A stretch of 21,399 nucleotides of DNA from an uncultured Eubacteriales bacterium (GTDB taxonomy: Bacteria > Bacillota > Clostridia > Oscillospirales > Oscillospiraceae): assembly GCA_900549705.1 (NCBI GenBank), contig URPI01000023.1, forward strand, positions 1 to 21,399, given 5' to 3'. The stretch's first letter is position 1. Each line of letters begins with the position of its first letter. Both the position numbers and the translations under genes were made by a program. The notes below the pieces were generated by a model, which saw nothing but the letters and a program-made list of their open reading frames with translations, did not search any database and was not told the origin of the DNA. Positions 6,550 to 14,877 of this stretch are shown in pieces.

Positions 6550-7677
6550 ATGGCACAGGTTAGCGTAATTCTCGTGGGCTTTCTTCCAAATCCCCGGATT
6601 GAAAACCGCATCCGCCTGGAACGGACCCTTTTTGACCTGCACGTTGTTTGCTGGGATCGGTGCAAAAACATGATGCCCCCACCCCAGGCGGAGGGCTTTC
6701 ACCTGCACTGCATCCGCATTCCCGCCGAAAACGACCCCATGAAGCGGTTGCTGCCCTACAAGCGGTTCTGTCAGGCAGCAAAACGGCTGCTGCGGGAAAT
6801 TCAGCCGGACATGATTCATGTTCAGGGGCTGGATATGCTGCGGATTGCCTGCCAAATGAAGCGCGAGAGCAAAAAGCCCCTTGCGGTTCTTTACGAAGTC
6901 GCCGACCTGCACCGCCTTTTGGTGGACAAACAATACGGGCTGCGCCGCCTTGCCCAAACCGTTTTAAAGAAAGGGGACATCCGGTACAGCGGGCAGGCCG
7001 ACCTGATGATCCTCACCTCTGAGCGCTACTATGACACCTACTTTAAGCACTTTGTCCCCCAGCGCAAGGTGCTGTATCTCCCAAACATTCCAAATCTCTC
7101 TGCCTTTGCCGCCTATCGCAAGAAAGACCCCACCCACGATTTTACCGTGGGCTTTATTGGTGGAGTGCGCTACAAGAAACAAATGCGCCACCTGATAGAA
7201 GCGGCGCAGCAGTGCCATATGCATCTGCTGATTGCAGGCTTTGAAACGGAACCGGCGGAAATTGAGCCGCTGTGCAGGGCTTATGACCGGGGAACATGGG
7301 TCGGGCGGTTCGACTACGCCCGGGAGGCCGCCGCCCTGTATGGCAAATGCGATGTGATGTACGCGGTTTATGATGCCGACATGGCAAACGTCCGGGTGGC
7401 GCTGCCCAACAAGCTCTATGAGGCGGTCTACTGCGAAATGCCCCTGATTGTCGCCAAGGGAACCTATTTGCAGCAGCTGGTGGAAAGCTGGGGCGTTGGC
7501 CTTGCCATTGACCACACCAGCGTCGAAGCGCTGGCCACTGTGCTTTGCAGACTGCGGGAGGATACCGCCCTGTATGCTCAGATCTGCGGCAACTGTCGCA
7601 GACAAAGGCAGCGGCTGAACCCGGAGCAAAATGCCCAGGCACTCCAAAATCGCCTGACAGAGCTGTGCAGCCTATGA
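6550..7677 (+). CDS. GT4-like glycosyltransferase (GT-B fold)
   Basis: A 375-residue cytoplasmic glycosyltransferase, first gene of the polysaccharide operon. The N-terminal acceptor domain shows VSVILVGF and later DMIHVQGLDML. The C-terminal donor domain shows VGFIGGVRYKKQMRHLIEA, then LPNKLYEAVYCEMPLIVAKG, the usual KLYEA..G.P donor-site region of family 4. The acidic pair common to GT4 enzymes is degenerate here. An ATG at 6511 lies upstream of the predicted transcription start and has no ribosome binding site. ATG 6550 has GAGGGGG 8 bases before it and is chosen. Its stop overlaps the next ATG by four bases (ATGA). It probably adds a sugar to a lipid-linked repeat unit; donor and acceptor are unknown. 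Confidence 0.85.
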   Translation: MAQVSVILVGFLPNPRIENRIRLERTLFDLHVVCWDRCKNMMPPPQAEGFHLHCIRIPAENDPMKRLLPYKRFCQAAKRLLREIQPDMIHVQGLDMLRIACQMKRESKKPLAVLYEVADLHRLLVDKQYGLRRLAQTVLKKGDIRYSGQADLMILTSERYYDTYFKHFVPQRKVLYLPNIPNLSAFAAYRKKDPTHDFTVGFIGGVRYKKQMRHLIEAAQQCHMHLLIAGFETEPAEIEPLCRAYDRGTWVGRFDYAREAAALYGKCDVMYAVYDADMANVRVALPNKLYEAVYCEMPLIVAKGTYLQQLVESWGVGLAIDHTSVEALATVLCRLREDTALYAQICGNCRRQRQRLNPEQNAQALQNRLTELCSL

Positions 7678-8849
7678 AACGGAAAAAAATTCTTTTTGTG
7701 GCCATAAAATTGGAGTTTGGCGGCATCCAGACAGCACTGGTCAATGCCGCCAATGCATTGTGCGGTCAATATGACGTGTCCCTGCTGGTCTATTCCCCCG
7801 GCGGCAGTCTGGCTTCCCGGCTGGACAGGCGGGTAACCCTTCTGCCCGTGCCCCGAATGCTCCAAGGGCTGGGGATGTCCCCGGCGGAAGCGGCGAAGAG
7901 CGGGGACGCGGGCATTGTGCTGTTCAAGCTTTTTGCGACTCTCTGGGCAAGACTAGCCGACAACCGCCTCCCGGTGGCAATGGCAATCCGCACCCTGCCC
8001 CGCCTGACAGGCTTCGACCTGGCTGTTGCATTCAGCCATGAAACCTCCAGGCACAGAGTCTACACCGGCTGCCCCCGCCTGGTTGCGGCGCGGGTGGAGG
8101 CAACAAAGAAGCTCGCCTGGATTCATTATGACCCGGTAAATCAGGACATGGATAAGGAATTTAACCTCCCGTTTTATGCGGAAATGGACGGCATTGTTGC
8201 CGTCTCCCAATCCGTGATGGAATCGTGCAAAGCTGCCTTTCCGGTGCTGACCCCGAAACTGGACTGGTGCTACAATTTTATAGACGAGCGTTTTCTAAAA
8301 CAGCAAGGCAATCTGCCCCAGGCAACCCCCTATGACCCCGGCGGTTTTTTCTGCTTTTCTGCGTGCAGGCTGGCACGGGAAAAGGGACTGCGCCGTGGCC
8401 TGGATGCCCTGGAGAAAACGCTGAAAGAAAATGCCGATGTCCGCTGGTACATTGCCGGGGACGGCTATGAGCGGGCGGCGCTGGAGCACGCCATCGCAGA
8501 AAAGGGCTTGCAGCGGCAGGTTATCCTGCTGGGGAAGCAGGACAATCCCTATCCTTACATGAAGCACGCAAACCTATACCTCAGCGTTTCTTTCTGTGAG
8601 GCCGCACCGGTCGTTTATGCCGAGGCAAATTTCTTCGGTGTGCCAGTGCTGTCCACCGATACCTGCTCCGCCCGGGAACTGCTGGGAGCGGGCAATTTCA
8701 TCTGCGCGAATACGGAAGATGCCCTGCGCTCTGCCTTTGCGGATTTGATAACCCACCGGGACAAAATCACACAGGCAAAGGCCACATTGGCGTATCCCCC
8801 ATCACAGAATAACTCCGCCATTGAAAAGTTCAACCAATGGCTGAAGTAA
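7674..8849 (+). CDS. GT4 family glycosyltransferase
   Basis: A 391-residue GT-B enzyme starting at the ATG that overlaps the previous stop (ATGA). The N-terminus KRKKILFVAIKLEFGGIQTA carries the GGIQ/GG.E-type motif of family 4 enzymes. The donor domain has FCFSACRLAREKGL, WYIAGDGYERAAL, then CEAAPVVYAEANFFGVPVL, where E-x7-E is intact, followed by ELLGAGNFIC. This is a confident GT4 retaining glycosyltransferase. It belongs to the same assembly line as its neighbours and is translationally coupled to the upstream GT. Sugar specificity cannot be inferred. Confidence 0.92.
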   Translation: MKRKKILFVAIKLEFGGIQTALVNAANALCGQYDVSLLVYSPGGSLASRLDRRVTLLPVPRMLQGLGMSPAEAAKSGDAGIVLFKLFATLWARLADNRLPVAMAIRTLPRLTGFDLAVAFSHETSRHRVYTGCPRLVAARVEATKKLAWIHYDPVNQDMDKEFNLPFYAEMDGIVAVSQSVMESCKAAFPVLTPKLDWCYNFIDERFLKQQGNLPQATPYDPGGFFCFSACRLAREKGLRRGLDALEKTLKENADVRWYIAGDGYERAALEHAIAEKGLQRQVILLGKQDNPYPYMKHANLYLSVSFCEAAPVVYAEANFFGVPVLSTDTCSARELLGAGNFICANTEDALRSAFADLITHRDKITQAKATLAYPPSQNNSAIEKFNQWLK

Positions 8850-8861
8850 GGAGTGGATGGA

Positions 8862-10178
8862 ATGCTCTTTGACCTCCCGAAGCTGCCACGCCTCTGGCGC
8901 TGGGGCACGGGGCTTTTGCTCGCCGCGCTGGTGCTGCTGGGAACGAAGTTCTCCCCCTGCTCTCTGGTAGCACTGGGAATACTGGCGCTGTTTACCCTGA
9001 CCGGCAATCTATCCGACATTGCCTTTTTCTTTGTGCTGATCACGCCCCTGGCCACCGTGTTCCGCCCCAATGCTTCCGCCCAGTCCTATCTGACCTATGT
9101 ACTCCTGCTGTATGCGCTGGTGTCCATTCTGAATACCCTATTCATCCGGCGGGAGGTGGATGTGATTTCCGTGCTTCTATCGGTATTTTTCCTCGCCGCT
9201 GTCGCCGGTCAGCTCCTTGCCCCTCCTTTGGACTGGAAGCGAACACTGAAGCTTGCCGCAAATCTCCTGCTCGTCAAGGATGCCATCCGCATTTCGGATG
9301 AGGGGGACTGCCGGGATATTTTTCTTTCCTATCTTTTCGGCCTGATAATTGCCTCCGCTGCGGCACTGACAGCACCGGGCTTTCTCGCCATTGCGGACTA
9401 CGTCACCGCCAAGACCCTGAGTGCCGGGTACGGGTTGGGGACGCTGCGCCGCTTTTCCGCCCTATACGCCGACCCCAATTATTACGGCGTGAATATCATC
9501 ATCGGGCTGTGCCTGCTGGTGGTACTATATCGGAAAAGGCAGATTGGCCTGCTGCCCCTGTCTCTTTTGGCCTCTGCCCTGTTTTTCTTCGGCATCCTCA
9601 CCTATAGTAAATCCGTCACCCTGATGCTGGTTGTCCCGGCGGTGCTGCTGACGGTATGCGCCGCCCAGCGGCGGCAATACCTTCTTCTCTCCCTTCTGAG
9701 CATCGGCTTTGCCCTTTTTCTGGCCGCAATCATCACAGGCACGGTTTCCGTCTTTGACGTGGTGCTGGTGCGCTTCCAGGCGGGAAACAACAGCCTCAAT
9801 TCCCTCACCTCCGGGCGCACCGGGATATGGATGGAGTATCTGCAATACTGCTTTCATGATGTCCGCCGTGCCCTCTTTGGCAGCGGACTGGGTGCCGGTT
9901 ATCTGCCCACCGGCAAAGGACTGGCAGCAGCACACAATTTTTATATTGAGGTACTCTACCACCTGGGGCTGCTGGGATTTGGATATTTCTTCACGCTCCT
10001 GTGGGCAATGGGACACAGCATTCAGAAGCATATCCGCCGGAACATCCTGCACGGCAGCATTTTTCTGTGCATCGGTATCCTGTATCTGGCGCTGAACCAG
10101 CTGTTTAATTTTGAGCTTCCAGTCCATCTTATCGTGGCATTTCTGGTGTGGAATTCAGAACTGCCACATCAACGGTAG
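8862..10178 (+). CDS. O-antigen polymerase/ligase-type membrane protein (Wzy-like)
   Basis: A 438-residue polytopic protein with about 10-12 hydrophobic segments. The signature is in the second half: SGRTGIWMEYLQYC, ALFGSGLGAGY, AAHNFYIEVLYHLGLLGFGYFF. This SGR..W / GxGxG / HN..lE..y..GllG pattern marks the Wzy_C (O-antigen ligase/polymerase) superfamily. In an operon with a flippase and glycosyltransferases it most likely polymerises lipid-linked repeat units on the outer face of the membrane. GTG at 8853 is also in frame, but AAGGAG ends 8 bases before ATG 8862, which is preferred. The TAG stop lies within GGTAGGGGCGGC, which resembles the repeat at the right end of the window. Confidence 0.88.
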   Translation: MLFDLPKLPRLWRWGTGLLLAALVLLGTKFSPCSLVALGILALFTLTGNLSDIAFFFVLITPLATVFRPNASAQSYLTYVLLLYALVSILNTLFIRREVDVISVLLSVFFLAAVAGQLLAPPLDWKRTLKLAANLLLVKDAIRISDEGDCRDIFLSYLFGLIIASAAALTAPGFLAIADYVTAKTLSAGYGLGTLRRFSALYADPNYYGVNIIIGLCLLVVLYRKRQIGLLPLSLLASALFFFGILTYSKSVTLMLVVPAVLLTVCAAQRRQYLLLSLLSIGFALFLAAIITGTVSVFDVVLVRFQAGNNSLNSLTSGRTGIWMEYLQYCFHDVRRALFGSGLGAGYLPTGKGLAAAHNFYIEVLYHLGLLGFGYFFTLLWAMGHSIQKHIRRNILHGSIFLCIGILYLALNQLFNFELPVHLIVAFLVWNSELPHQR

Positions 10179-10209
10179 GGGCGGCAACTGAATTGAAGGG
10201 GGACATTCC

Positions 10210-11241
10210 ATGCGCTACAGCATCCTGATTCCGGTTTACAACGCCGCGGCATTTCTGCGTCAATGCCTGGATTCCGTCCTCTGCCAAGGGCTTTCGGATT
10301 ACGAGGTCATCCTGGTCAACGACGGCTCCACGGATGCCAGCCCTGCCATCTGTTCAGAATATGCCCGCCTGGACAGTCGTTTTCGTCTCATTCACCAGGA
10401 AAACCAGGGGCTTTTGATGGCTCGCAAGGCAGGCATCGCCGCTGCCCGGGGCAGCTATCTGCTCTTTTTGGACGCAGACGACTTCTGGCAGCCAAACCTG
10501 CTGGAAACCATCGACCCCATCTTGCAGCAGGAGCAGCCGGACATCCTGATATTTGATATACAGTTCTATCTTGGCAATGGCCGCCGGCAGCCCTTCGCCC
10601 CCTCTTTCCCCGATGGAACCCGCTTTGACCGCGACGGAAAGCGCCTTTTGGCGGCGCACTGGGTTGAGAAAGAGCGCCTCAACGAAATGTGTCGCAAGGT
10701 CATCCGGCGCAGCTGCATCCACCTGGATGACCCGTGCTACGCCAAGGCATACCTCAACTATGGCGAAGATATGCTCCAAACCGCCTATGTGCTGCACCAC
10801 GCCGCCACCGTTTACTACTGCGGCAAAATTCTATACAACTACCGCATCAACCCCACAAGCATCACCGCCTGCGTCACGCTCACGCAGCTCAAAGAGGTGC
10901 ATTCCGCGCTTCGGGCAAAGCTCTGGCTGCTTCAGACCGACTACCCGGGGGAGGCAAGCCTTTTGAGCGCATTCTATTTCCGGTATATGCGGCAGCTTCA
11001 CCGCTGGTCGGTATCCCTTTTTCAAACGGAGTCTCTGAATACAATCCGGCAGTGGGGGGATTTTTTAGGGGAAAATTCCCTGTTTTTGCAGCTATGGGCG
11101 CAGCGGCGAAGGCTGCACCTTTCAAAATTTGACCGACTGCTCCTGGCACTGCTGAGGGCGAATGTTCCGGCGGTTTCCAAGCTGGCAGTCAAGGGCTGCC
11201 TGCTTGCCGCCGGTGGAGGGAGAGAAAGCGGTGTTTCGTGA
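10210..11241 (+). CDS. GT2 family glycosyltransferase
   Basis: A 343-residue GT-A enzyme. The N-terminal catalytic domain is complete: YSILIPVYNAAAFLRQCLDS, VILVNDGSTDAS, ENQGLLMARKAGI and LLFLDADDFW, with D88-A-D90-D91 as the metal/nucleotide-sugar site. The C-terminal half (CRKVIRRSCI, LNYGEDMLQTAYVL, YNYRINPTSIT) is typical of polysaccharide GT2 enzymes. AAGGGGGAC precedes the ATG by 5 bases. A 31-base gap separates it from the Wzy-like gene, and its end overlaps the pyruvyl transferase gene by 11 bases. Confidence 0.93.
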   Translation: MRYSILIPVYNAAAFLRQCLDSVLCQGLSDYEVILVNDGSTDASPAICSEYARLDSRFRLIHQENQGLLMARKAGIAAARGSYLLFLDADDFWQPNLLETIDPILQQEQPDILIFDIQFYLGNGRRQPFAPSFPDGTRFDRDGKRLLAAHWVEKERLNEMCRKVIRRSCIHLDDPCYAKAYLNYGEDMLQTAYVLHHAATVYYCGKILYNYRINPTSITACVTLTQLKEVHSALRAKLWLLQTDYPGEASLLSAFYFRYMRQLHRWSVSLFQTESLNTIRQWGDFLGENSLFLQLWAQRRRLHLSKFDRLLLALLRANVPAVSKLAVKGCLLAAGGGRESGVS

Positions 11242-12319
11242 AAAAATCCGGGAGTTGGGGAAGAAAAGCCCCTTTCTCCAAAAACTTTTGGGTGTTCGTC
11301 TTCGTCTGAAATTCCGAAATCGCTTGACTTCCCTGGCAAATTGGAAGCGGACACATCCGGCTGGGGTTTTTCTCTTGCTGACCCCGCAGCACTGCAACCT
11401 GGGTGATCACGCCATTGCACTGGCCGAAATCCAACTGCTGCAGGAAATGGGGATAGCGTATTATGAAATTACCGGCAGGGAGTGCCTTTCCCTTCTGGGC
11501 ATGGGTGGGTTCTCCCTGCTGGACGGTGCGGTTCTCCTGATCAACGGCGGCGGCAACCTGGGCACCCTCTGGCCGGAATGGGAAAACGCCATGCGCCGTA
11601 TCGTTCTGGCCGCGCCCCATTCCGAGATTTTCTTTCTGCCCAACACCATCTATTACGACCGTACCCCCGCCGGGCAGCAGTCCCTCCGGGAATCTATCCG
11701 GGTTTACGGTGCCCACCCTGCTCTGCATTTTTATGCACGGGAGCGGGCTTCCTACGATTTTATGAAGGCCATTTATCCCACCGCAGCCCTGATGCCGGAC
11801 ATGGCGCTGACCCTGCACCCGCCTCACAGCACCGCGCCCCGGGCGGGCTGCCTGCTGCTTCTGCGGAACGACCGGGAGAAAACCATCACCCCCGCCCAGT
11901 CCGCAGAAGTGATGGCGCAATGCCACCGGCTCTTTGGAGAAAACGTCACCCTGTCGGACATGGATGCCCCCGCGCCTGTTTCCCCTGCCCAGCGGGAAGC
12001 GGCGCTCCGGGAAAAGTGGGCGCAGCTGGCGGGGGCAGCGCTGGTGATTACCGACCGGCTGCACGGCATGATTTTTTCCGCCCTCACCGAAACACCCTGC
12101 ATTGCCCTGGACAGCAAAAGCCCCAAACTCCGGGGCTGCTATGAATGGATGCGAAAGCTGGACTATATTGCCTTTGCGGACAGCCCAGCCGATATTGGCC
12201 TTCTCTATGAGCGGTTAAAAAAAGCACCCCGTCACTACGACAACGCCGATTATCTCCGCCAGATGCAGCCGCTCCGGGCGGATATTTTGCAGGCAATCAC
12301 AACACAAAAAGGGGGGTAA
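11231..12319 (+). CDS. Polysaccharide pyruvyl transferase family protein
   Basis: A 362-residue protein of the CsaB/ExoV-like pyruvyl transferase family, which transfers pyruvate from phosphoenolpyruvate to a sugar as a ketal. Motifs: LLTPQHCNLGDHAIALAEI, LLINGGGNLGTLWPEWENA, FFLPNTIYY and TDRLHGMIFSALTETPCIAL, then DSKSPKLRGCYEWM. Open frame extends to an ATG at 11162, but that stretch lies inside the preceding GT2 gene and has no good ribosome binding site. GTG 11231 has GGAGGG 10 bases upstream and is chosen, giving an 11-base overlap. Pyruvyl groups add negative charge and can serve as anchors for surface-layer-type proteins. Which role applies here is unknown. Confidence 0.88.
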   Translation: MFREKIRELGKKSPFLQKLLGVRLRLKFRNRLTSLANWKRTHPAGVFLLLTPQHCNLGDHAIALAEIQLLQEMGIAYYEITGRECLSLLGMGGFSLLDGAVLLINGGGNLGTLWPEWENAMRRIVLAAPHSEIFFLPNTIYYDRTPAGQQSLRESIRVYGAHPALHFYARERASYDFMKAIYPTAALMPDMALTLHPPHSTAPRAGCLLLLRNDREKTITPAQSAEVMAQCHRLFGENVTLSDMDAPAPVSPAQREAALREKWAQLAGAALVITDRLHGMIFSALTETPCIALDSKSPKLRGCYEWMRKLDYIAFADSPADIGLLYERLKKAPRHYDNADYLRQMQPLRADILQAITTQKGG

Positions 12320-12322
12320 GCC

Positions 12323-13837
12323 GTGGCAACAAGGACGGCCAACGCAGCTCGGAACATTTTTTCCGGTCTGGGCAGCCAGGTGCTGACGCTCCTATTGGCC
12401 TTCGTCAACAGAACGGTGTTCCTCCGCTGTCTCAGCGTGGACTATCTGGGCATTCAAGGGCTGTTCAGTGACATCCTCACCATGCTCTCCCTGGCAGATT
12501 TGGGCTTCGGCACAGCCATGGCCTACAGTATGTACCAGCCTCTTGCAACGGGTGACCGGCAGAAGCTTGCCGGGCTTACTGGCCTCTATAAAAGGGTGTA
12601 TCGGGTCATTGCGGCAACGGTGATTCTGTTGGGACTTATATTGCTGCCGGCGCTGCGGTGGCTTGTGCGGACGGACGCGGAAATCCCCCATCTGGAGCGC
12701 TACTATCTGCTATCCTTAGCCAACACGGCATCTTCCTATTTTGTGGCATACAAGACCTGCATCCTACAGGCAGACCAAAAGAGCTATCTCATCACCCGGA
12801 ACAACATGGCCTTTTCCGCCGTGTCCAGCATTTTTGGCTGCATTTTTCTGGTACTGACCCGGAATTACACCGTCTACCTGTGCATTCAGGTATTGGTTAC
12901 CTATCTGCGGAACTTTCGCATTTCCCGGCTGGCAGAGCGGCTGTATCCCTACATTGGAGCGGAGGCAGCCCTTCCGAAAACGGAAACACGCACCATTTTC
13001 CGCAGCATTCGTGCCGTGTTCCTTTACAAGCTGTCCGGGGTGCTGATTAACGCCACAGACAACACCCTGATTTCCCTCCTCATCGGGACGGAAATGGTTG
13101 GCTATTATTCCAATTATTCCATGATAACCGCCAAACTCTATGGCTTTCTCAACACCCTGTTTTATTCCCTCACTGCCAGCCTGGGAAATCTGGTTGTCCG
13201 GGAAGATGAAGCAAAGCGATTTGAAATTTTCCAGGTCATGCAAACCGTCAGCATTTTACTGAGCACCTTCTGCGTGGTGTGCCTTGCATTGCTGGTGCAG
13301 GATTTCATCCGGGTGTGGCTGGGGCAAGCGTATGTGCTGGACGGGCTGACGGCAGCCGCAGTGGTTTTCAACTTCTATTTTTCCATCGTGCTGATGCCCA
13401 TCTGGGTTTTCCGGGAGGCCACCGGGCTGTACCGCAAAACCCGCTATGTGATGCTTGCCACAGCGGCGGTCAATCTGATTGCCTCCGTCTGGCTGGGGCG
13501 GCGCTGGGGCTTGGGCGGCATTGTGCTGGCCACCTCCCTGGCAAAGCTCTGCACCTACTTCTGGTACGAGCCGAAGCTGCTGTTCCGTGGCTATTTTGGG
13601 CGCTCCTGCCGGGTCTACTTTGTGGGCGTGGCAAAAAGTCTGCTGGTAACGGCGGGTGTCCTTTCCCTGTGCGCCGGGGCAGTGGGTTGGATTCCCGTGT
13701 ACGGCTGGGGAATGCTGCTGGTCAAAGCGCTTTCCGCTGCTCTGCTTTGCATCGCTCTATTGTGGCTGATTTATGGCAGAAGCAACGGGGCAGCGCTGAT
13801 ATTCCAGCGGATCAATGCCTTTTTTCATCGCGTATAA
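12323..13837 (+). CDS. Polysaccharide flippase/transporter (Wzx-like, MOP superfamily)
   Basis: A 504-residue polytopic protein with about 12-14 membrane segments. The N-terminus TANAARNIFSGLGSQVLTLL, then FLRCLSVDYLGIQGLFSDIL and LSLADLGFGTAM, is characteristic of Gram-positive polysaccharide transporters of the PST group. The start is GTG at 12323, three bases after the previous stop, preceded by AAAAGGGGGG. It is the last gene of the operon and is expected to flip the lipid-linked repeat unit to the outer face for the Wzy-like polymerase. A hairpin (13842-13883) follows. Confidence 0.9.
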   Translation: MATRTANAARNIFSGLGSQVLTLLLAFVNRTVFLRCLSVDYLGIQGLFSDILTMLSLADLGFGTAMAYSMYQPLATGDRQKLAGLTGLYKRVYRVIAATVILLGLILLPALRWLVRTDAEIPHLERYYLLSLANTASSYFVAYKTCILQADQKSYLITRNNMAFSAVSSIFGCIFLVLTRNYTVYLCIQVLVTYLRNFRISRLAERLYPYIGAEAALPKTETRTIFRSIRAVFLYKLSGVLINATDNTLISLLIGTEMVGYYSNYSMITAKLYGFLNTLFYSLTASLGNLVVREDEAKRFEIFQVMQTVSILLSTFCVVCLALLVQDFIRVWLGQAYVLDGLTAAAVVFNFYFSIVLMPIWVFREATGLYRKTRYVMLATAAVNLIASVWLGRRWGLGGIVLATSLAKLCTYFWYEPKLLFRGYFGRSCRVYFVGVAKSLLVTAGVLSLCAGAVGWIPVYGWGMLLVKALSAALLCIALLWLIYGRSNGAALIFQRINAFFHRV

Positions 13838-13841
13838 AGCT

Positions 13842-13883
13842 CCCCCGCAGTAGGGTCGGCAAATTGCCGGTCTGCTGCGGGGG
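13842..13883. terminator. Hairpin between convergent genes (possible bidirectional terminator)
   Basis: An outer stem CCCCCGCAG/CTGCGGGGG (9 bp, 13842-13850 with 13875-13883) encloses an inner palindrome CGGCAA/TTGCCG (13857-13869). It fills the 53-base gap between the Wzx stop and the AraC stop. There is no clear T-run on either side, so termination would rely on the stem. The sequence GTAGGGTCGGCAAATTGCCG resembles the GTAGGGG hairpin repeats at the right window edge. Confidence 0.55.
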
Positions 13884-13890
13884 CTATCGC

Positions 13891-14742
13891 TCAATGGAAC
13901 TGCCGCCATTTCAGCGGAGAGCATCCGTTCACCCGGTTAAAGCTGCGGATAAAAAAGCTGACGCTGGAGAAGCCGCACTGCTCCGCCACCTCCGTTACGC
14001 TCATATCCGTTGTCTCCAGCAGCTTCCTGGCGCAATCCATGCGCAAATGCTCCAGGTACGCCGTAAAGGTCAGGTGAAAGTGTTCCCGGAAGTATCTGGA
14101 AAAATACTTTGGGGACAGGTGAAACTGCTTTGCCACATCCGTCAGGGTAATATGCTCCCGATAGTGAATCCGAATGTATTCCAGCATCTCCCGCTGCAAT
14201 TTATCCACCTCATCCGAATCCACCCGTCGCAACGGGCAAGCCAGCAGCACTTCCATCAGGAAATGAAGCAGCAGAAGCCTTGTCTCCAGCTGATACAGCG
14301 CGGTTTTATCCTGATTGATTTTAATGACCCGATCCAACAGTCCCAGATTTTCGGATGTCAGCACCGCCGCCGGTACCTGCACCGGCAGAACGCACTGCCC
14401 CGTCCGCAGGGGCTGAAACAAGCTCTGCTCCAAATCATCCGAGGTTTGGAAAGAGATAAATTCCATCGGAAACAGCAGGGTATGATAGCGGACATTCAGG
14501 TCGTCCGTCCGCATCAGGTGCAGCTGCCGCGGGCTCACCAGCACCACCTGCCCCGCCGTCAGGCTGCACACCGTCCCGCCGACATTCACCCAAAGCCTTC
14601 CCTCACACACATAGATAATCTCCACCTCCTCATGCCAGTGAATCGGCACCTGAACATTGCGGCGGACATCCGTAATGGTATAGTGGGAATAGGAATAATG
14701 GGGGGAGCCATGACTCTTGTTTTCCCGCAGCGTGCTGTTCAT
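13891..14742 (-). CDS. AraC-family transcriptional regulator with cupin sensor domain
   Basis: A 283-residue one-component regulator. An N-terminal cupin (PIHWHEEVEIIYVCEGRLWV, AGQVVLVSPRQLH) forms an effector-binding barrel. The C-terminal AraC DNA-binding domain starts near residue 185: TLTDVAKQFHLSPKYFSRYF is the first HTH, and VTEVAEQCGFSSVSFFIRSF with GCSPLKWR is the second. There is no receiver domain, so it is not the missing partner of the sensor kinase at 4632. It is divergent from the MATE/GH13 pair and probably controls it in response to a sugar. A TTGCAC-16-TATAAT promoter lies upstream. Confidence 0.93.
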   Translation of the reverse strand: MNSTLRENKSHGSPHYSYSHYTITDVRRNVQVPIHWHEEVEIIYVCEGRLWVNVGGTVCSLTAGQVVLVSPRQLHLMRTDDLNVRYHTLLFPMEFISFQTSDDLEQSLFQPLRTGQCVLPVQVPAAVLTSENLGLLDRVIKINQDKTALYQLETRLLLLHFLMEVLLACPLRRVDSDEVDKLQREMLEYIRIHYREHITLTDVAKQFHLSPKYFSRYFREHFHLTFTAYLEHLRMDCARKLLETTDMSVTEVAEQCGFSSVSFFIRSFNRVNGCSPLKWRQFH

Positions 14743-14772
14743 AAAAGCCTCACGTCCTTCCTCTTGCCTCTC

Positions 14773-14800
14773 ATTATATCATAAAGTAGAAATAGTGCAA
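14773..14800 (-). promoter_or_regulatory. Promoter of the AraC-type regulator gene
   Basis: On the minus strand TTGCAC (14800-14795), 16 bases, TATAAT (14778-14773). The start is about 40 bases before the ATG at 14742. Confidence 0.65.
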
Positions 14801-14839
14801 TTATTCGGTGAAAAAAAACAAGAAATATTCCATGTTTGG

Positions 14840-14848
14840 TGATACAAT
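14840..14848 (+). promoter_or_regulatory. Extended -10 promoter of the MATE/GH13 operon
   Basis: TGATACAAT gives an extended -10 (TGnTACAAT) with no good -35, which fits activation by the divergent AraC-type regulator. AAAGGAG (14864-14870) precedes ATG 14878. Confidence 0.5.
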
Positions 14849-14877
14849 GAAATCAGCAACCTGAAAGGAGCACTTCC

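Noticed and set aside
10174..10190. GGTAGGGGCGGCAACTG as a full copy of the edge repeat
   Set aside because: It has the head motif but no second arm, so it is at most a remnant and not listed as a repeat feature.
11162..11230. Longer N-terminus for the pyruvyl transferase
   Set aside because: This stretch is the C-terminal coding region of the GT2 gene. GTG 11231 has GGAGGG at good spacing.
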